From NCBI RefSeq assembly GCF_001577835.2, contig NC_029516.1, positions 93,454,124-93,518,123 on the forward strand: 64,000 bases of DNA, read 5' to 3'. The position numbers and the translations under genes are program-made. Shown piece by piece: positions 1 through 14,019 of this stretch. The notes beneath the pieces were generated by a model. The model saw only the letters and a list, made by a program, of their open reading frames with translations, was not told where the DNA came from and made no database searches. This stretch comes from Coturnix japonica (lineage: Eukaryota; Chordata; Aves; Galliformes; Phasianidae). Position 1 is the first letter of the stretch. Each line of letters opens with the position of its first letter.

Positions 1-345
1 GCAGGTAAAATCTCTCCAAGACACTATTACATCTGTAAGACTGTGAGGTTTTTATTTAACCTATTTCAGATGAACACCTAATTTCCAAAAATAAATCCTC
101 TTTTATATATATAAATCAAATAAAGAAATGCTTTGCACTCTGCCATGTGCTGTAAGTGAGACAGGGATTGACATATTTGTAGAACTGAATCATAACTCTG
201 AGGCATAGAAGTTGGCTAAAAACTCCTATTACTGGCACTTCCTGTCAGGTGCTTAGTTCTGCAACTTGATGACTTAGGATTTGGTTGTCCAACCTTTTGG
301 CTTACCTGGGCCACACTGAGTGAACTGTCTTAAGCCTCATCATAT
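1..345. other. Intergenic, nothing recognised
   Basis: AT-rich sequence with no coding frame or repeat that I recognise. Confidence 0.5.
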
Positions 346-505
346 TTCCCTCCAAAAGTAATGCCTCCTATTTATTTCCATGGAACCTACAGCAGATACA
401 AAGAACACAGTAACTCAGTTTCATAGAACAAATTCTCATAGAGCATTCTGCACTTGTCAAAACCTGTACCAGCAGAGGTGACCCACTGTCATTGTTGCCA
501 CAACT
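346..505 (-). mobile_element. Mariner (Galluhop-like) fragment
   Basis: CTCCAAAAGTAATGCCTCC followed by a TATTTATTTCCATGG block resembles the terminal inverted repeat and 3' end of Galluhop-type mariners. Like the longer copy at 22587, it continues to a CAGCAGAGGTGAC block, but that block lies about 120 bp from the end here against about 210 bp there, so an internal segment is missing. No transposase is left. Confidence 0.65.
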
Positions 506-3500
506 GAAATGAACCACCCACCCCTCACTGTGCTCACCTCCCCTCTTTGGTCTCTATCAGTTTTCAGCAAGCAAGTCCCTTTGTCTCCCACCTCTGATCA
601 CCATGTTTACCAGAACCAAAGACAGCATTTACTTGAGATGTTTAGGGGCTTCTTATTGGGAAGTTTTACGCTCTGCTCTTACCTCAGGATATGTAGAATG
701 AATTTCATATTCAACTGCATCTCTATACATTCAATTTGAAAATTTACAGGCAACTTATTTTTGTCAACAGAAAATGGTCTTGCAGATACAAATTGATCAT
801 TTTTGTTGCAATCTTGATTCCTATTCTCAAATTCCTGTACCAAAACAGAAAATACAGCTCTGAATATTTTGCCCTGTTCACTGGACTGCATTTAGCCAGG
901 GTATCAAAATGCATAAATTATTTGCCATCACTAGAGCCAGCACTGGCCAGGGCCCTCCATCAGTGCCTCTTTTAACTGAATCTTGCACTGCAACTGGCAA
1001 GCTCCAGAAGTAAAACATTCTCTCATGCATATTCAGTAAGCCTTTGGAAATCTTCTCACCATGTCCCCACTGTACTTTTTATTTTGTTATACACTATCCT
1101 GCTGCACCCCACCACACCAAACACACACCTTTCATAAAACAACGTGAGAGTGAATGCCCTACAATGTGCAGGTAGAAAGGAAGAGAGTATCCAGTATTCA
1201 AAAGCAAAGATGAACCAACATATTTCAAAAATACAAAGAGTAACTGAAAAACCCAAGTGAAAGTACAGTATTTACCAGAAGAAACAGCTGAATCAAGAAA
1301 ACAAATACTTTTTAAATGAGCATACGGAGGCAAAGTATTTTCTGCTGGAAAATCCCAGTCTGTGCAATTTCTGTTGTGACTTCATGATCTGCTGTTCACA
1401 AAATGACATCCCCCTTTTTTTGACGGAGTGACAAATGCAAACAATTAAACCATGCAAAAGCAGAGCAGAAGCATTCAGGAGAAAAAGTAACCAGAAGAAA
1501 GGATAGGCCAGCCTAAAGAACAAAGCATGTGTGACCATTGGTTTCAGCAAGCAAAGCAGCAGAGGAAGAGCAGACCAGCAGATCAGAACAGTTGGTGATG
1601 AGGCTATCATTAGTACTAAGGACTCAAAAGGATGAGCTGAGCTTTGTTAATCAAGGAAATTATTTCTTAAACAGCATGGCACAGAGTAGAGTTTGTCTGT
1701 GATATCCATCAGTTTACCAGTGCAGAGGGTATAAATTCAAAACCCTATGGGCAGAGTGGGGATCAAACCTCCCTGGTTAATCAAATGCATGGATAGCACT
1801 GCCAACAAGACAGTCTGCACAAGGTCTGCAAGCCAGCTCCTTTGTTTCCTCACTTCCCACTAGAGACACTTCAGACAGGAATGCACCACTCCAATTTTGT
1901 TGAATATCACAATAAACACTCTTTCTGAGTTCTTTTAGGCTGGAAAACAAATCAAGGAACTTCATGTTCCATGCAGCTCAGATGAGGCTTGTTTCTGGCT
2001 TTTCAGTCTGGCTGAACTGTATGCTGAGGTACACTCTAATATGGTGTGAAACCTTCTTAGTGCAAGGCAAGTGTTTTGGTGTATGGTCATCCTGTTACCT
2101 ATTCATGGAGCTGAGTTCACAGTCCAGTGAAATGAACAGCACTGTCTGCTCTTCCTGACATGCTTTGAGAGACCACAATTTACCTTCTATGCATTCGTGC
2201 TGAGATGGATGGATGAGGTTCAGCCTTTGACAAAGTCTGAAGAGAATCTTTTCTCTTAGCAGAGACTCAGATCAGCTTTATTTGGAAATATGTGGATTAA
2301 TCACTGTACAGGCTGTATAAACAAAAGCATTCTTCCTGATGATTTGAAGCAGAACAACCCAGTAACATATTTGTGTAGGAATTTAAATCTTCAGTTATTT
2401 CTGGAATTCTTAAAATGCTGCCAATTAAATTTGTAATTCAATAAATAGTGATTTTTGTATATTAATTAAAGGACACAAGTCACTCACTTTGTATCCACAA
2501 TCTAAAGAATTGCACAAAAAACATTTGTTTTGGATATCTTCTCGAAGCTTGTTTTCCAACATAAGCAATCAACCGTTAACAAATCTGAATGGCATTTTTA
2601 AACAGAATTTAAGATGAGAAAATAAACTGGGGGTTTCAAAAAAGAAAAAGAAAACAGCCTGAATATAGAATGTCTCTACTTTAGCTAAATAGAGTATTTA
2701 AAATAGCGAGCACAAATCCTGGCAACATGGCTGATAGTACAAAAAAGAAGAAAAACATTTCCCAGTCTCCTCTGAGGCAGGTAAAGTAACACAATGCTAC
2801 CTCTATTTTGCAGGAGATAACTGGAAGGCAGAAGATATTGATGTAAACACCTGCCCCAAAGAACTAAAGTAATGGTATCAAATTCTTTCACATAAATGGC
2901 TGACAGCTCTCAGGAGCTAAACTGCTATTCAATATGCACTACTCTGAGACCTAGGAAGAAGTGTTAAACTTCTTTTTTTTTTTAAACTTTCTTAAAGGAA
3001 ATATCAAACCTAACAGTTTTTACAGCAAAAATGTATTAACTGTGATAGCAAAGATGGTGGATGAAAATGTTGTTGCTCCCACAAGCAATTTACAAGAAAA
3101 ATGTACGTTAATGACTCAAGTACTATGTCAGACTGTTCCAGTATTTCATCCCCCTTATTGTAAAAAACTTTGTTCTTTTATTCAAACTAAATCTCAAAGG
3201 GCAGGCCTGCACTTCATACTCTATGGCAAAAGAACGAAAGAAATTTGTGGTGATGCACAGTTAGTTGTATCCTGGCTGGATGCAGTCCGGAGAACTGTCA
3301 GCTCACAGGACAGATTCTAGGCATTTTTCTGAAGTCCATATTGGATCCCACCATGCTAAAGACAAACTACTAAAAGTTGGCCAGAGCCCACCATAGCCCA
3401 GAAGTACCTTCCAGACAGAAGTACCTTCTAATAGTAGAGGAAGAAGGGAATCATCCTCAGATCTGCTTTCCAGGTGGAGATTTCAACGGGGAAGCCATGT

Positions 3501-4324
3501 CTCTAAGAGAGCATTTTTTCTGACTCTCCTGATGCCTGCACATTCATCATAGAATGATTCTGAAGGTGTTATCATCTTCAGTTAAACACATGTGAGCATT
3601 ATAGGTTCTCCTATGTGCTTACAGGTCTTAAAAAACTCAAGTGGAATACTTCAAAAAGTACATTTACAAGCTATTCATTTTGTTTTAACAATGCATATTT
3701 AAGACAAAGAGAAGGACTCACTTTATTTTAAACTTAGATTATTTCTTCAACTTCTTTTAAATTCTTGTGTTTTTTTGTTGTTTTTTTTTCTATCTGAATT
3801 TAGTGAGTTTAATAATGCTTTTATAGAGCAATATTTTAACATGTGTTGACCAGCAGGGTAAGTCCCACTGGAGAAAATTATTTAGGGTTCCATCAGTCGA
3901 AGTGAATTTACGGTGTTTTTCTCTGATTTCAGAGAATAGTTTAAATGCAAGAGGAGAACAAAAAGATATTAAAATGTAAAGCATATTTTAGATATTAAAA
4001 GGTAAAGCCTATTTTCATATATTACAAATGAAAAAATCTACTGTATCCTTGCAGGGAGACCAGTCTACTGATTTGCTGTCTGTCCACATCATGGAAGTCT
4101 TAGATGTTACATGTGGTAACTACACAACATTTTCCACAAGCTGGTGGAGCCAATTGTTCGGATGAGAAAGGATAGGAAAATAAAGAAGAGCGTTGCATAG
4201 CACACAAATGCTCAAATTCGGATTAGAAATAGTTTCCATACTTCTTAAGAGACTTAAGAGAACTTATTCCTATATGAATGTATGCAAAAGATACGCACAG
4301 ATTTTGATAGGATTTCAAGAGAAT
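506..4324. other. Intergenic, nothing firm
   Basis: The first 100 bp or so may continue the mariner fragment. The longest frame (2961-3320 plus, 119 codons) begins in a T-run-derived poly-Phe stretch and resembles no family I know. No splice-supported gene is seen. Confidence 0.5.
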
Positions 4325-4450
4325 CGTGGCTCTGGGCAGCCTGGCCTGGTGATTGCCAACGCTTCCCACAGCAGGGATGTTGTAACTAGATGATCTTTGA
4401 GGCCGTTTTCAATCCAGGCCATTCTATGTTTCTATGATTCTATGAAGAAT
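4325..4450 (+). mobile_element. CR1 LINE 3' fragment
   Basis: CR1 3' consensus words (GGGCAGCCTGGCCTGGTGA, TAGATGATCTTTGAGG) lead into a tail of repeated TCTATGATTCTATGA units. Confidence 0.85.
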
Positions 4451-7124
4451 CTATGATTCTATGACGAATCATAGTTCTTGTACTGCCATGATAAACTGAA
4501 GAATAAATGCATAGACAAAAATTTAAAATCTGCTGAAGAAGCACAGCGTGACTACAGTAGGCACAACTGCACATCTTAATCATTGCTATTGAATTGGTGC
4601 CTGAAGGCTTAACCAGAAGTTACACTCCAGGTGAGCAGGTTTGCAGTGTGAGCAAAATGTCTCTGTAGCATCTGCGTGTGGTGGGGAAATAAATCTTCGT
4701 GCACTTGCAGGTGTTAGGAATCAAAATAACATCTTACTTCCAACACTTTTGTTTGGAAGTCTGTCATGAGCAAAAGCTTCGCATTTTTTACAGTTAATTT
4801 ATTATTCATTTTGCAATCATTTGCTGCATGCCACATGCAACATTCTGTGAAACAAGCTAACTAATTACAAAGTCCTGAACTAAACTCATGTTCAGCACAA
4901 AATAAACTTCCTCCTGCTCTGTTCAGTATAAAGCAAGGTTTGGAAAGGAGAAGCAGGGGCACAGGGAGCCTGGATTTCTGCAACATGTCAGAGAGCTTTC
5001 AAGCAGATATCCAGCATTTCCACGTGGAAAGATCTGAAGCCCAGTTTTTTGAGATATCTTAATGATGTCCTCAGAGGTCATCCTGCACACTGCAAAAGCA
5101 GTGCTCTGTGGTACCCGACTGGCGGATTGTTTACAAAAGGAGGATGAATATGAGATCAGAGGGGATGTGACTGTGGTATAAGTGTGTTTGGAGCTTATAG
5201 AATGGCTGCACTCCTGGCTCTGTCTGCCTATGAGCAGTGATTTTCCTTAGGTCCCTTCATACACAGAACCATTCTTGGTTCACAAAGGCTAATGAATCCT
5301 CCTCTAGTTTCTCTGCCTGGTAGTCCCTCTCTCCCTCTCACTGCTGCTAGGGCAGGCTGCAGGAGGGGAAGCACCAGAACTCTGATACTTGGGTGGTGAA
5401 AAATCACAGACATTATGTGGCAGCTGTGCTGAAACCTCTGTATCAGAGCAGGATGAGAGGAGCTGATCAGGAGAAGGAAAATGCCTTGTGACTTGGCAGT
5501 TGCACTTCATAACTTCATGCATGCTCCAAACTGTCTGCTCATTTGCCAGAAATCCATCTAAGAAATAAGACCACACTGGCTCCTTTCCATTCATGATGAT
5601 CTGTCCTCTGACGGGTATCCGTTGTGGGGATAGGGACGGTTGGTGGAATGTGAGATCCATTTAAGGAGCGAATCTCACAGAGAATACACATGGGAATGGA
5701 CAAATGGAAACAGTACTGTGAGCCTGGGGAGGTGCTGTTCCCTGCCAATCCTCAGTCAGAAGCAGAAGAGACCAGGACACTGTTCATATGGAAGTGCATC
5801 ATTTGCATAAACTCATGTTAACTTGAGCACAAATACAAGTTCAAGCATGGTAAGATGTCAGGGCAATGGATCAACCTATAATGAGCAGAGCTGCCTTAAG
5901 GGAGGCAGGAATGATTCTTCAGGTGCATTTATTACTTTATCTGTTGTATTTTCTCTATTTGAACATTCCACCTAGCAAAAGATAAGAGGGGGTCTGATGC
6001 TGTTGTTTGAGGATGTGTGAGTTGTCCTGCCTTCTTGAAAATCAAAGTTGTTGCAATAATAATGTCTCTATATCATACAGAGGAACGTGGCAGTTCATCT
6101 GGGGCAATATCTGTTCATAACCCTGTGCCTTGCCATGTAGGAATCCTTCCTGTAGTTAAGAAACAACTGCCTAGATATGATCATGTCATTTTAAATTTCC
6201 TTTCTTCTTCTTTTTAGTGAAAAAACCTGCATGGAAACTTGTTGGCACATCTTTCCAGTCTGTAGCACATACCAATGCTAATGAGGACAGCTGCGGTAGG
6301 CTGTAAATAAAGCTTCACATTTAGAACATAAATGCAAACAGACTCACTCATCCTCCCTCAAAACCACGAATCAGGACTGGACCCCAAAAACAGTTCCGTT
6401 GGTTCATCTCCAAGTGGCTTTGCATGGATGGCAATAAACAGGACAGCGGTGGATGTTCCCCATCCGTATTAAAACATCCGTATTAAACAAAGTGTCTACT
6501 CCCAGTTTCTCACAGGGTAATTTGGGTTCACTTTGGGCTCCTGACTTTACTCCCAAGGTGTATTAAACTCCTTCAGGTCTTTTCCATGTCTACCTGTCAT
6601 GTCAGTGACCCCCCCTTCACTGTGTCAGTGGGGCCACACCTTTACTAGCACTGCAGCATTCTCTTGCGATCCCAGACACGCAGTTTTGTTGCCATCCCAA
6701 ACTGAGAACAGATCTGGTGCTTTGTTTACAGGCAGTGTTCAATAAGAAATTTGAAAGGAGAATCAGCATTGCAATATACCACCACCAAAGAGGGGTTATA
6801 GACTACATGGATCCTTCTGCAAATTTCCTATAGGAGACATCAGTAAAACTAAAAGGATAGAGAACAGACTTCATATTGAGGGTTCCTGGACAGAAAATTA
6901 GGTGGATCTTGCCTGATACTGGGCCCTTCTATTCTTCCTGTTAATGAAAAGAGGAATGGTCCCAGCTGGAAAGGAGCAATGGTTTCAACAAACTATAATC
7001 AATCCTTTTCTGTACTTAATAAATTATGTGTATTTTAGCAAGGCACTATTCAGTCCTTTGACTGCATAGTTGTCAATATATCCTTACAAATGGAAAAATG
7101 GAAAAAATGTTGCTTCCTAATTGA
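4451..7124. other. Intergenic, nothing firm
   Basis: Overlapping frames around 5228-5748 (minus) are low-complexity and unrecognised. A non-coding transcript cannot be excluded. No repeats were named with confidence. Confidence 0.5.
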
Positions 7125-7262
7125 TAGAATTATAGAATCATTAACGTTGGAAAAGGCCACTAAGATCACCTCGTCCAACCATCAACCCATTACCATTATG
7201 CCCAGTAAATTGTTATGCCTATCCATAGCAATGGTTGCTCTAGCTCCAACTTGCTTAGAAAA
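7125..7262 (-). mobile_element. CR1 LINE 3' fragment
   Basis: Reverse-complement CR1 end: ATAGAATCATTAACGTTGG, then the AAGATCACCTCGTCCAACC block. Confidence 0.8.
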
Positions 7263-9667
7263 TACTAAGTTTTGCAGGGTAGTGATAATGTAAAATCATT
7301 GTGGATTACTTTTTAATTGTAACTGATGTGGTATTTGTCATTGACAATGACCCACATGTTCTGCATCAGAACTTTCTATAGTTTTTACTTTTATGAGAGA
7401 AGATTTTCAGTATATTTTCCAGGTGTTTTCCTTTTTCTTTATTTTTAAGTCTGATTAAAATCAGTTATTTTGCAACATTAAAATGGTAGGTAAAGCTTTT
7501 TCCACTGTAAAAAAGTTATTTCATTAAAGTAAATTAAAGCCAGAATAATTTTTGTGTGCGGGTGTGTGTTTTCTTCTGATTTTTGCTTTCTATATGTAAA
7601 CAATGCACATTAGGAGTGCATAAGAAACCCAAAACAGGAAAGAAAAAAAAAAAATCACTTAATTTAGAGAGTAAGCACATCTGTGTCAAAAATCTTTGAT
7701 CTGAAGTGTTTCCTGCTCTGTCAGATATATCTTCAGCAACCTGAACAAAGGCCATTCATCTCTTTGAACCTATATTTCTCTATCATTACAACTGGGCAGT
7801 AGACTTTCCCTGCCCTACAAGTACACTGATAATATTTACAGACTGCAGACTGGAGAGGTCAAGTGCTATATCAATGAAGACCATGCAAGTGCTTAAGAAA
7901 ACTGAAGTACTTTGTATGTTTAGAATTACCACCCAATTCCCCCTACATAAAAAGAGAGTATACCTTGAATGCTTTACACTGCAGTTCAAATAGTTAATAC
8001 CCCTCAGGATAATTTTTTCATGGCCAAACTATTTCTATACTGAAAAGCCTCTTCCCAAATGAAATAGCATTAAGTTAATATTTTCCACTTCAGTGTTGAC
8101 AGTTACATTCAGTATTTAAAACTGAATCCTTCAGAAAAAATAATAAAGAATTGTAGAAGTATGTTGATGCTTTTTCATTGTATGCGGACATCAGTGCATG
8201 CAGTGAACCTGAGTCCTGAGGTGCTGTCAATACTGAGAAGACAAACTCTGATAATTCTGAGAGCATTTATCAGCCTCTCTCTGAAAATATTCTATGTTCA
8301 GACTACCTATATGCAATTATATGCAGAAAATGCAACACCAGAATTGCTGATTCACTAAGAAACAAAAGCAAAAGAAAGCAAGGTAAGTGGAAATATAGAT
8401 AGTACATGACATGGACAGCTTAGACATGAGACTGAAGTTCTACCACAGGTTTCCAGGCTAGATTAATCATTGTAGCATATAAGATTCAAGTCCCTAGTAC
8501 AACATCCCTCCAACTGGCAGTGGCTACCAGATCAGAGTGTGGTTTCTGAGTGTATATGATAAAATTTACCTACTGCTGATCAGTGTTCTTCTGAACTGCC
8601 TTGTCACATCTGTGCTACTAATACTGTGATTCACTTTGGTGGCTCATTTCCAAATCTACTGCATTAAAATGCCTTAATTTACAATGGAACAAGATAACAA
8701 GCTAATATAGGACCATGTCATTAATGTAGTCTCACTAGCACTTGGTCGTATTATAAAAAATTTAAGAGACTTCATTCTAGATTGTAAAAACATGGTACTC
8801 TTCCTTTTAAAATACATTTAATAGAAAATGACACAAGTAAGCTGAAAAGCTAACTCTATTTTACAGATAGATATTGGTATTATTTAAAAACTTGTGTAAA
8901 AATATTTTAAATAAATTATGTTTCTAATTAATTGCAGTCAAATAAGCCCCTCAGGCCAAAAATATTCATAGGCATCTGCACTCACCACAAAACACCTGGG
9001 CTTTCACACTTAATGACCTCCTGCTGCTCCATCTCTTCACAGGTTCCCAGACACCCCTGAAAATGAGGTTGCATTTATCTACATAGGTGGATATTAATCT
9101 ACTCAGGTGCTGGTGCACCTCAGTTTAAGTACTCGTGTTTCTTTCATTACCTTTTAAGCTCATAATATTGCAGTTCACAGCGTTTTCTTACTGGTGCAAA
9201 ATATCTTCAAACAGGGAAAGATCATGATCTATCAAAATCCTAAAATGGAACTTAGAGAATAGTTGTAGCTTTGCTATACTGATACTAAGGAGCACATGAA
9301 AATACATGGAAGTTTCCTGCATGTGGTCTGAATACCAAAGCCATCATCCTCCAGAAAGTACCAGTTGTCAGTTGGTTTAGTTCTTGTAGGAATTAACCAA
9401 AAATTGTTCTATTCATTTCTACAGAAAATGTTAAAATTTTCAAAATGTTCTGGCTAAATTAACATGTGTTACTTAGCTGTTTTTCTTCTGCAGACCTCAT
9501 TTTCTGAGTCTCGAGAAACACATCCCAGACCTCAGAACCAGCTCCAACAACATCCCAGCCTCAAGTTCTTTCCACAACTGCCCACTTTTTTCACCTAATG
9601 ACATAAAGTGCTTGGTCAGCTCTGGCTGCTCTATAGAACTGAAGCAAGGCTTGGATGTAAATTGATC
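7263..9667. other. Intergenic, AT-rich
   Basis: Contains short T and A runs and no recognised gene or transposon. Confidence 0.5.
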
Positions 9668-9905
9668 CATGGAATGGAACACCTCTCCAATGAGGACAGG
9701 CTGAGAGTGCTGAGGCTGTTCAGCCTGGAGAAGAGAAGGCTGTGATGTGATGTGGTTGATGTCCCATTCCCCAGAGACCTTCAAGGTAAGGCTGAATAAG
9801 GCCCTGGGCAACCTGATCTAGATGTGATGTCCCTGTTCATTCCAGCGGAGTTGGACTAGATGGCTTTCAGAGGTCCTTCAACTCTAAGGAGTCTGTGATT
9901 CTATA
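9668..9905 (+). mobile_element. CR1 LINE 3' fragment, internally deleted
   Basis: GAGGACAGGCTGAGAGTGCT and TTCAGCCTGGAGAAG are joined to the later GCCCTGGGCAACCTGATCT and TCTGTGATTCTATAT tail, skipping the middle of the usual 3' region. Confidence 0.8.
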
Positions 9906-12900
9906 TATGCTCTCAGCTACCAGATAAGTTATTAAAACAACTGAAAAATGATGGAGTGAAGCCTACTGCAGTAAAGACTGGCATTTTGAAACAGTAAAAA
10001 ATATTTCACACTTATCTGTCCTAATGGGCACATAGCTGAACTAAACATAGTAGAAGTGACTTTTTCTACTCTATTTAAAAGGAAAATATTCCTTGCCATT
10101 AGAACTTACTGGCATGTGGGACATGCCAGCTACTGGAGATAAAAGACTTGATTAAGGGAGAAAAAGCAATGGGGTAAGTCCATGAAGCTATTCTGTTGAA
10201 AAATTTATTGTACATTTGTAAATCCAGGAGAGCCTTGGGGTGGTGGAAACGCTGGCAGTGGTTGTGTTTCAGAGCTAGATCACACCAGGATATTGGGTAG
10301 TTTTTAAGGAAAAGAACTGGATCAGTGGTTAACCCTACAGAAAGATCCACGTAAGGTTAAGACCTGGAATAAATGTGTGGAAAACTATTATCCAATTACT
10401 TGTTCTCCCAAGCTACAGTGAGGAAATCCTGCAAAATTTCCCTCTCTTATGTACTGACACCATAGAGTCTGTGTCAACTCTAGCATTGCATGTAGTACGT
10501 GTGATACTGATATTTATTTACTTGCTCTTAGCCAAATCCCTCACATTGACAACAATAGGATCTATTTATACAATTTAGAAATCCTTGCATGAGGACACCC
10601 AAGAGACCAATTGAAACTGTTTGAAAAGTATAGCTATATATATATACAGTTTCAATAACCAAAACTGGCCTTGTTTGACTAAAAACAATTAGATTGTGCA
10701 ATCATTTGGCTTGGTTGCTTTTGAAATACAAGATGCTGAACTACACAATAGGCAGAATTATTCTAAGCACTAATTCATCAAATCAGGGGACATCTTTTGC
10801 TGTTACAAGAGCACCTTCTACTGCCTGGGTAATGGCATTGTGTTAGGAATGCTCAGTCTTACAAAGACTGGTGTATGAGAACACTAAGTCTCAATAGAGC
10901 CTTCCTAAGGCATTTTGAGAAATGATCTCATGTACTGTGTGACAAAGGAAATTACATAGATTTCAGATTCAAGTTTGCACTTTATTTCTAAAAGATTCTT
11001 AGAACTTCAATTGAAAATCTTACAGGATTTCAGGCTGTAGTCTGATCCATAAGGATGCTTTTTCCCAGTTTGAATACTTATGTTGAATTTCTTGGTACTG
11101 TTTCAGCTCATGGATCTGGCTATTTGTCTTATTTCCAGCTTGCTGGGGTGGAGAATCACATAGCTCACAAACCACCTATTAATAAAGCAGCATTTTTAAT
11201 TACAATATGTTTCCAATATATACACATATGAATTTTATGTTCCCAAGGAATAACAGCGTACTAAATGTTGTTTATAACCATCAGATAAACTTTGCTATTA
11301 CAGATTCATCAGCCATGGAATACTGGAGCTTTTTTTCATTTTTTTCATTTTTTTTCATTTTCTTCCCTTTTTTTTCTTTTTTTTTCTTTTTTTTTCTTTT
11401 TTCTTTTCTTTTTTGGTCCTGTGTCCTCTTGATAAATCTTCCCCAGTTAATAGTGAGAAGCCTCACATAAATGTCTTTTTCAGGGGAAAAATAACCATTC
11501 AAAACCTGTAGGTTAACTACTACACTAAACAATTGAATTGCAATATGACATCAGAAAGAAACTCAGACCCTTATAAACCTCATGGACACTAAAAGTGATT
11601 GTTCAGCAATTTCATGCAAAATAATCATTTACAGAAATCATCCATCAAATAACCTGGTGACAATCTTTTGTGTTCTCCAAAAGACTTGTGCACAGCATGC
11701 TACTACCAGCCTTTCTATGAATTTGTTACCTGTTTTTCCAGTAACATCAAGAACAATTGCCACCAAAAAGTGCACTGTAGGCACTTGTGCTGACAAATGG
11801 CACCTGCACTATCCTTCCAGTTGCCAAGTGATTGTCATGAGGTAAAAGAGAGGCTGTATCCTCCTTAAAATCTCTTCACATTTTCTAATTTACCTCCTAA
11901 CTCCAATCTCATCCTGATGTATTTACATTCCTCCACTTAATATTCCCTCTGCAATTTCCCACACAAAACAGTTTTCCCTTGTTACAGCCACAGTGTACTC
12001 CTAATCAGTTTCTTCAGTGTTCCCTCCCTCACTCATGCGAGAGACCTCTTCTCAGGTAATACTGGTTTCATACCCCAGGATGACTTTCTAAGTCTGTGTC
12101 TTTATGGCTCTTCTCAAAGTTATACTTCCAGATATAGGGAATAATGCTATCTGAGATACTGAATTCAAAATATTTCTCAGTTTCAACACTAAATTTCAGA
12201 AGTCCTCACTTTAGACAACCTGTGCTTCTTTTAAGGATAGCATTAAGGAATATTGCAAAACCTCATCCAGAACTGCTCCAAACTGTTCCTATTTCAAAAC
12301 TGATTTGCAAAAAACAGCATACATGAAAACCTTAACACTACCATACATGGCCACCAGCAAATACAAAAACAAGAGACTTTTGATCTCCTTAATACCAGAT
12401 TGGGACTAGCAGTGTAGTAATACTGCATGTCTCTGGTTTTATTCTGTCATCTTTGAGGTTAAGGCTTTCAGGAGCTGTTCCACTAATATTGTCTTTAATG
12501 ATGCGTATAACCAGTTAGAGGATATTGAACCATTCAATTAGGATGTAATGAGATAGCCTTGTGTATATGTTATTGCTGTTGCCGCACAACACTGACCCAG
12601 TGTACCTAAGCACTAAATGAGAAGACTGATGAGATATTTTTCAAAGATGAATATTCAGCAGAAATCTTAGCACCTCATTTTTGCATAATATTTTCCTTGA
12701 TCAAAATTCATCCCAGTTTAGCTTTCCTCCCTTTCCTAAGAGTGTCTGGATAATGTCAAATAATTGCAGTTAGGCTAATTCTGCTCTTGTGTGAGGGAAT
12801 TCATTTTGACATGATAGACTTGGCATCATTTTTGGGTACATACCAGTGGGAACAGGTGGAATTTCAATAATAACTCTTGACTCCTTGGTTGTGTTATAAA

Positions 12901-14019
12901 TCCAACCTGTGGAATCCAAGAAGATTAAGCAAAAGTGTGCTGAGGTAAATTGTATTTTATAGAGACTGAACTTTTTTTTAATTGAGTATGTACCTTAAAT
13001 CTTATAGGCAACACTATTTTTCCCACTTTTTGGGTTGTGAATCATACAGAGCAGTGATTAGTTTCTGTAACACCTAATTTTATGCCACCTAGTCAAATTA
13101 TTTTTGAGGGTCTGGATGTAACAAGAATTTTGTAGTTCTCCTTTTGGAATAAAAAATTCAAGGAATTATTGCAGTTAGCTTATTTCTTTAAAATGAACTA
13201 CAGTACAAAGTTACTTACACTATACTTAAAATATTTCCTCCATATGCTCTTAATAAGCAGCGCCGCTATGCTGCATTGGTATGAAATGGATGAGAGTGAC
13301 CATCTGAGGCCATTTCTCACACAAAGGGAAATGGCTGAATAATGTAATTATTTAACGTCTGCTGCAATTAGCCCAGATGTAACATAGTCGTATAATTACT
13401 CCAAATATAGACTTTTTGAGACTTCGATGAGTTTGGCTGGCTGTTTAAAATAGTTTCACTCCTCCTCCCACCAGCAGTTTAGTAATAAGAGCTCTTGTCT
13501 GCTCCACTCTTGTCTATTTTTGCCCCTGTGTGTTTGTGCATTGTGTGTTGACAACTGTAGCATGTTTGTACTACAAACTGTACTTTGAATGAGGGCTTAA
13601 ATCTGTTCAAGTTTCCTAATGTGAAAAGAATGTTGGCATAGCTAGAGAGAAAAAGAAACCCTTTTAAAAATCTTCCTGCATAAAGAAATAAGCTTTTTTC
13701 CTCCACAATGAATGTGATTTGAATAGAACAGAAGGACTAATTGTTTTTCTCTGTTCTGGCACATATGTTGTGAATTGGGTGTGACCATATTTAACTGCAG
13801 CATCTATTCAAATTGGTAGCAAGCAACAATTAAACGATAACTAATAGTTTATTTGGGAAGGAATTTTTCTATAGCCCTTGCTGTAGCTTTTAACACACAT
13901 TCCTTGAGTAAAATGGTGTTCGGTGCTTATTTTGAAAAAGGTTCCCCACAACATTCTTCTCTCCAAATTGGAAAGATAAAGGTTTGATGAAGAGATGGTG
14001 TGATGGACAAGGAACAGAC
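9906..14019. other. Intergenic, with possible conserved non-coding sequence near 13200-13420
   Basis: Apart from the T-rich tract there is no gene. The 13200-13420 block is repeat-free, has CpGs in an AT-rich setting and several TAATTA-type words, as enhancers often do. This is inference only. Confidence 0.4.
11329..11414. repeat. T-rich low-complexity tract
   Basis: Polypyrimidine run of T(4-9)C units, about 85 bp; possibly a remnant poly-T or an expanded microsatellite. Confidence 0.9.

Noticed and set aside
2961-3320. 119-codon plus-strand open frame as a gene
   Set aside because: It begins in a poly-T-derived Phe run, shows no family similarity I can name, has no promoter or splice support and sits in gene-poor DNA.
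5228-5748. Three overlapping minus-strand frames as a gene
   Set aside because: No recognised domain, Ser/Pro-rich composition, no splice model that joins them.
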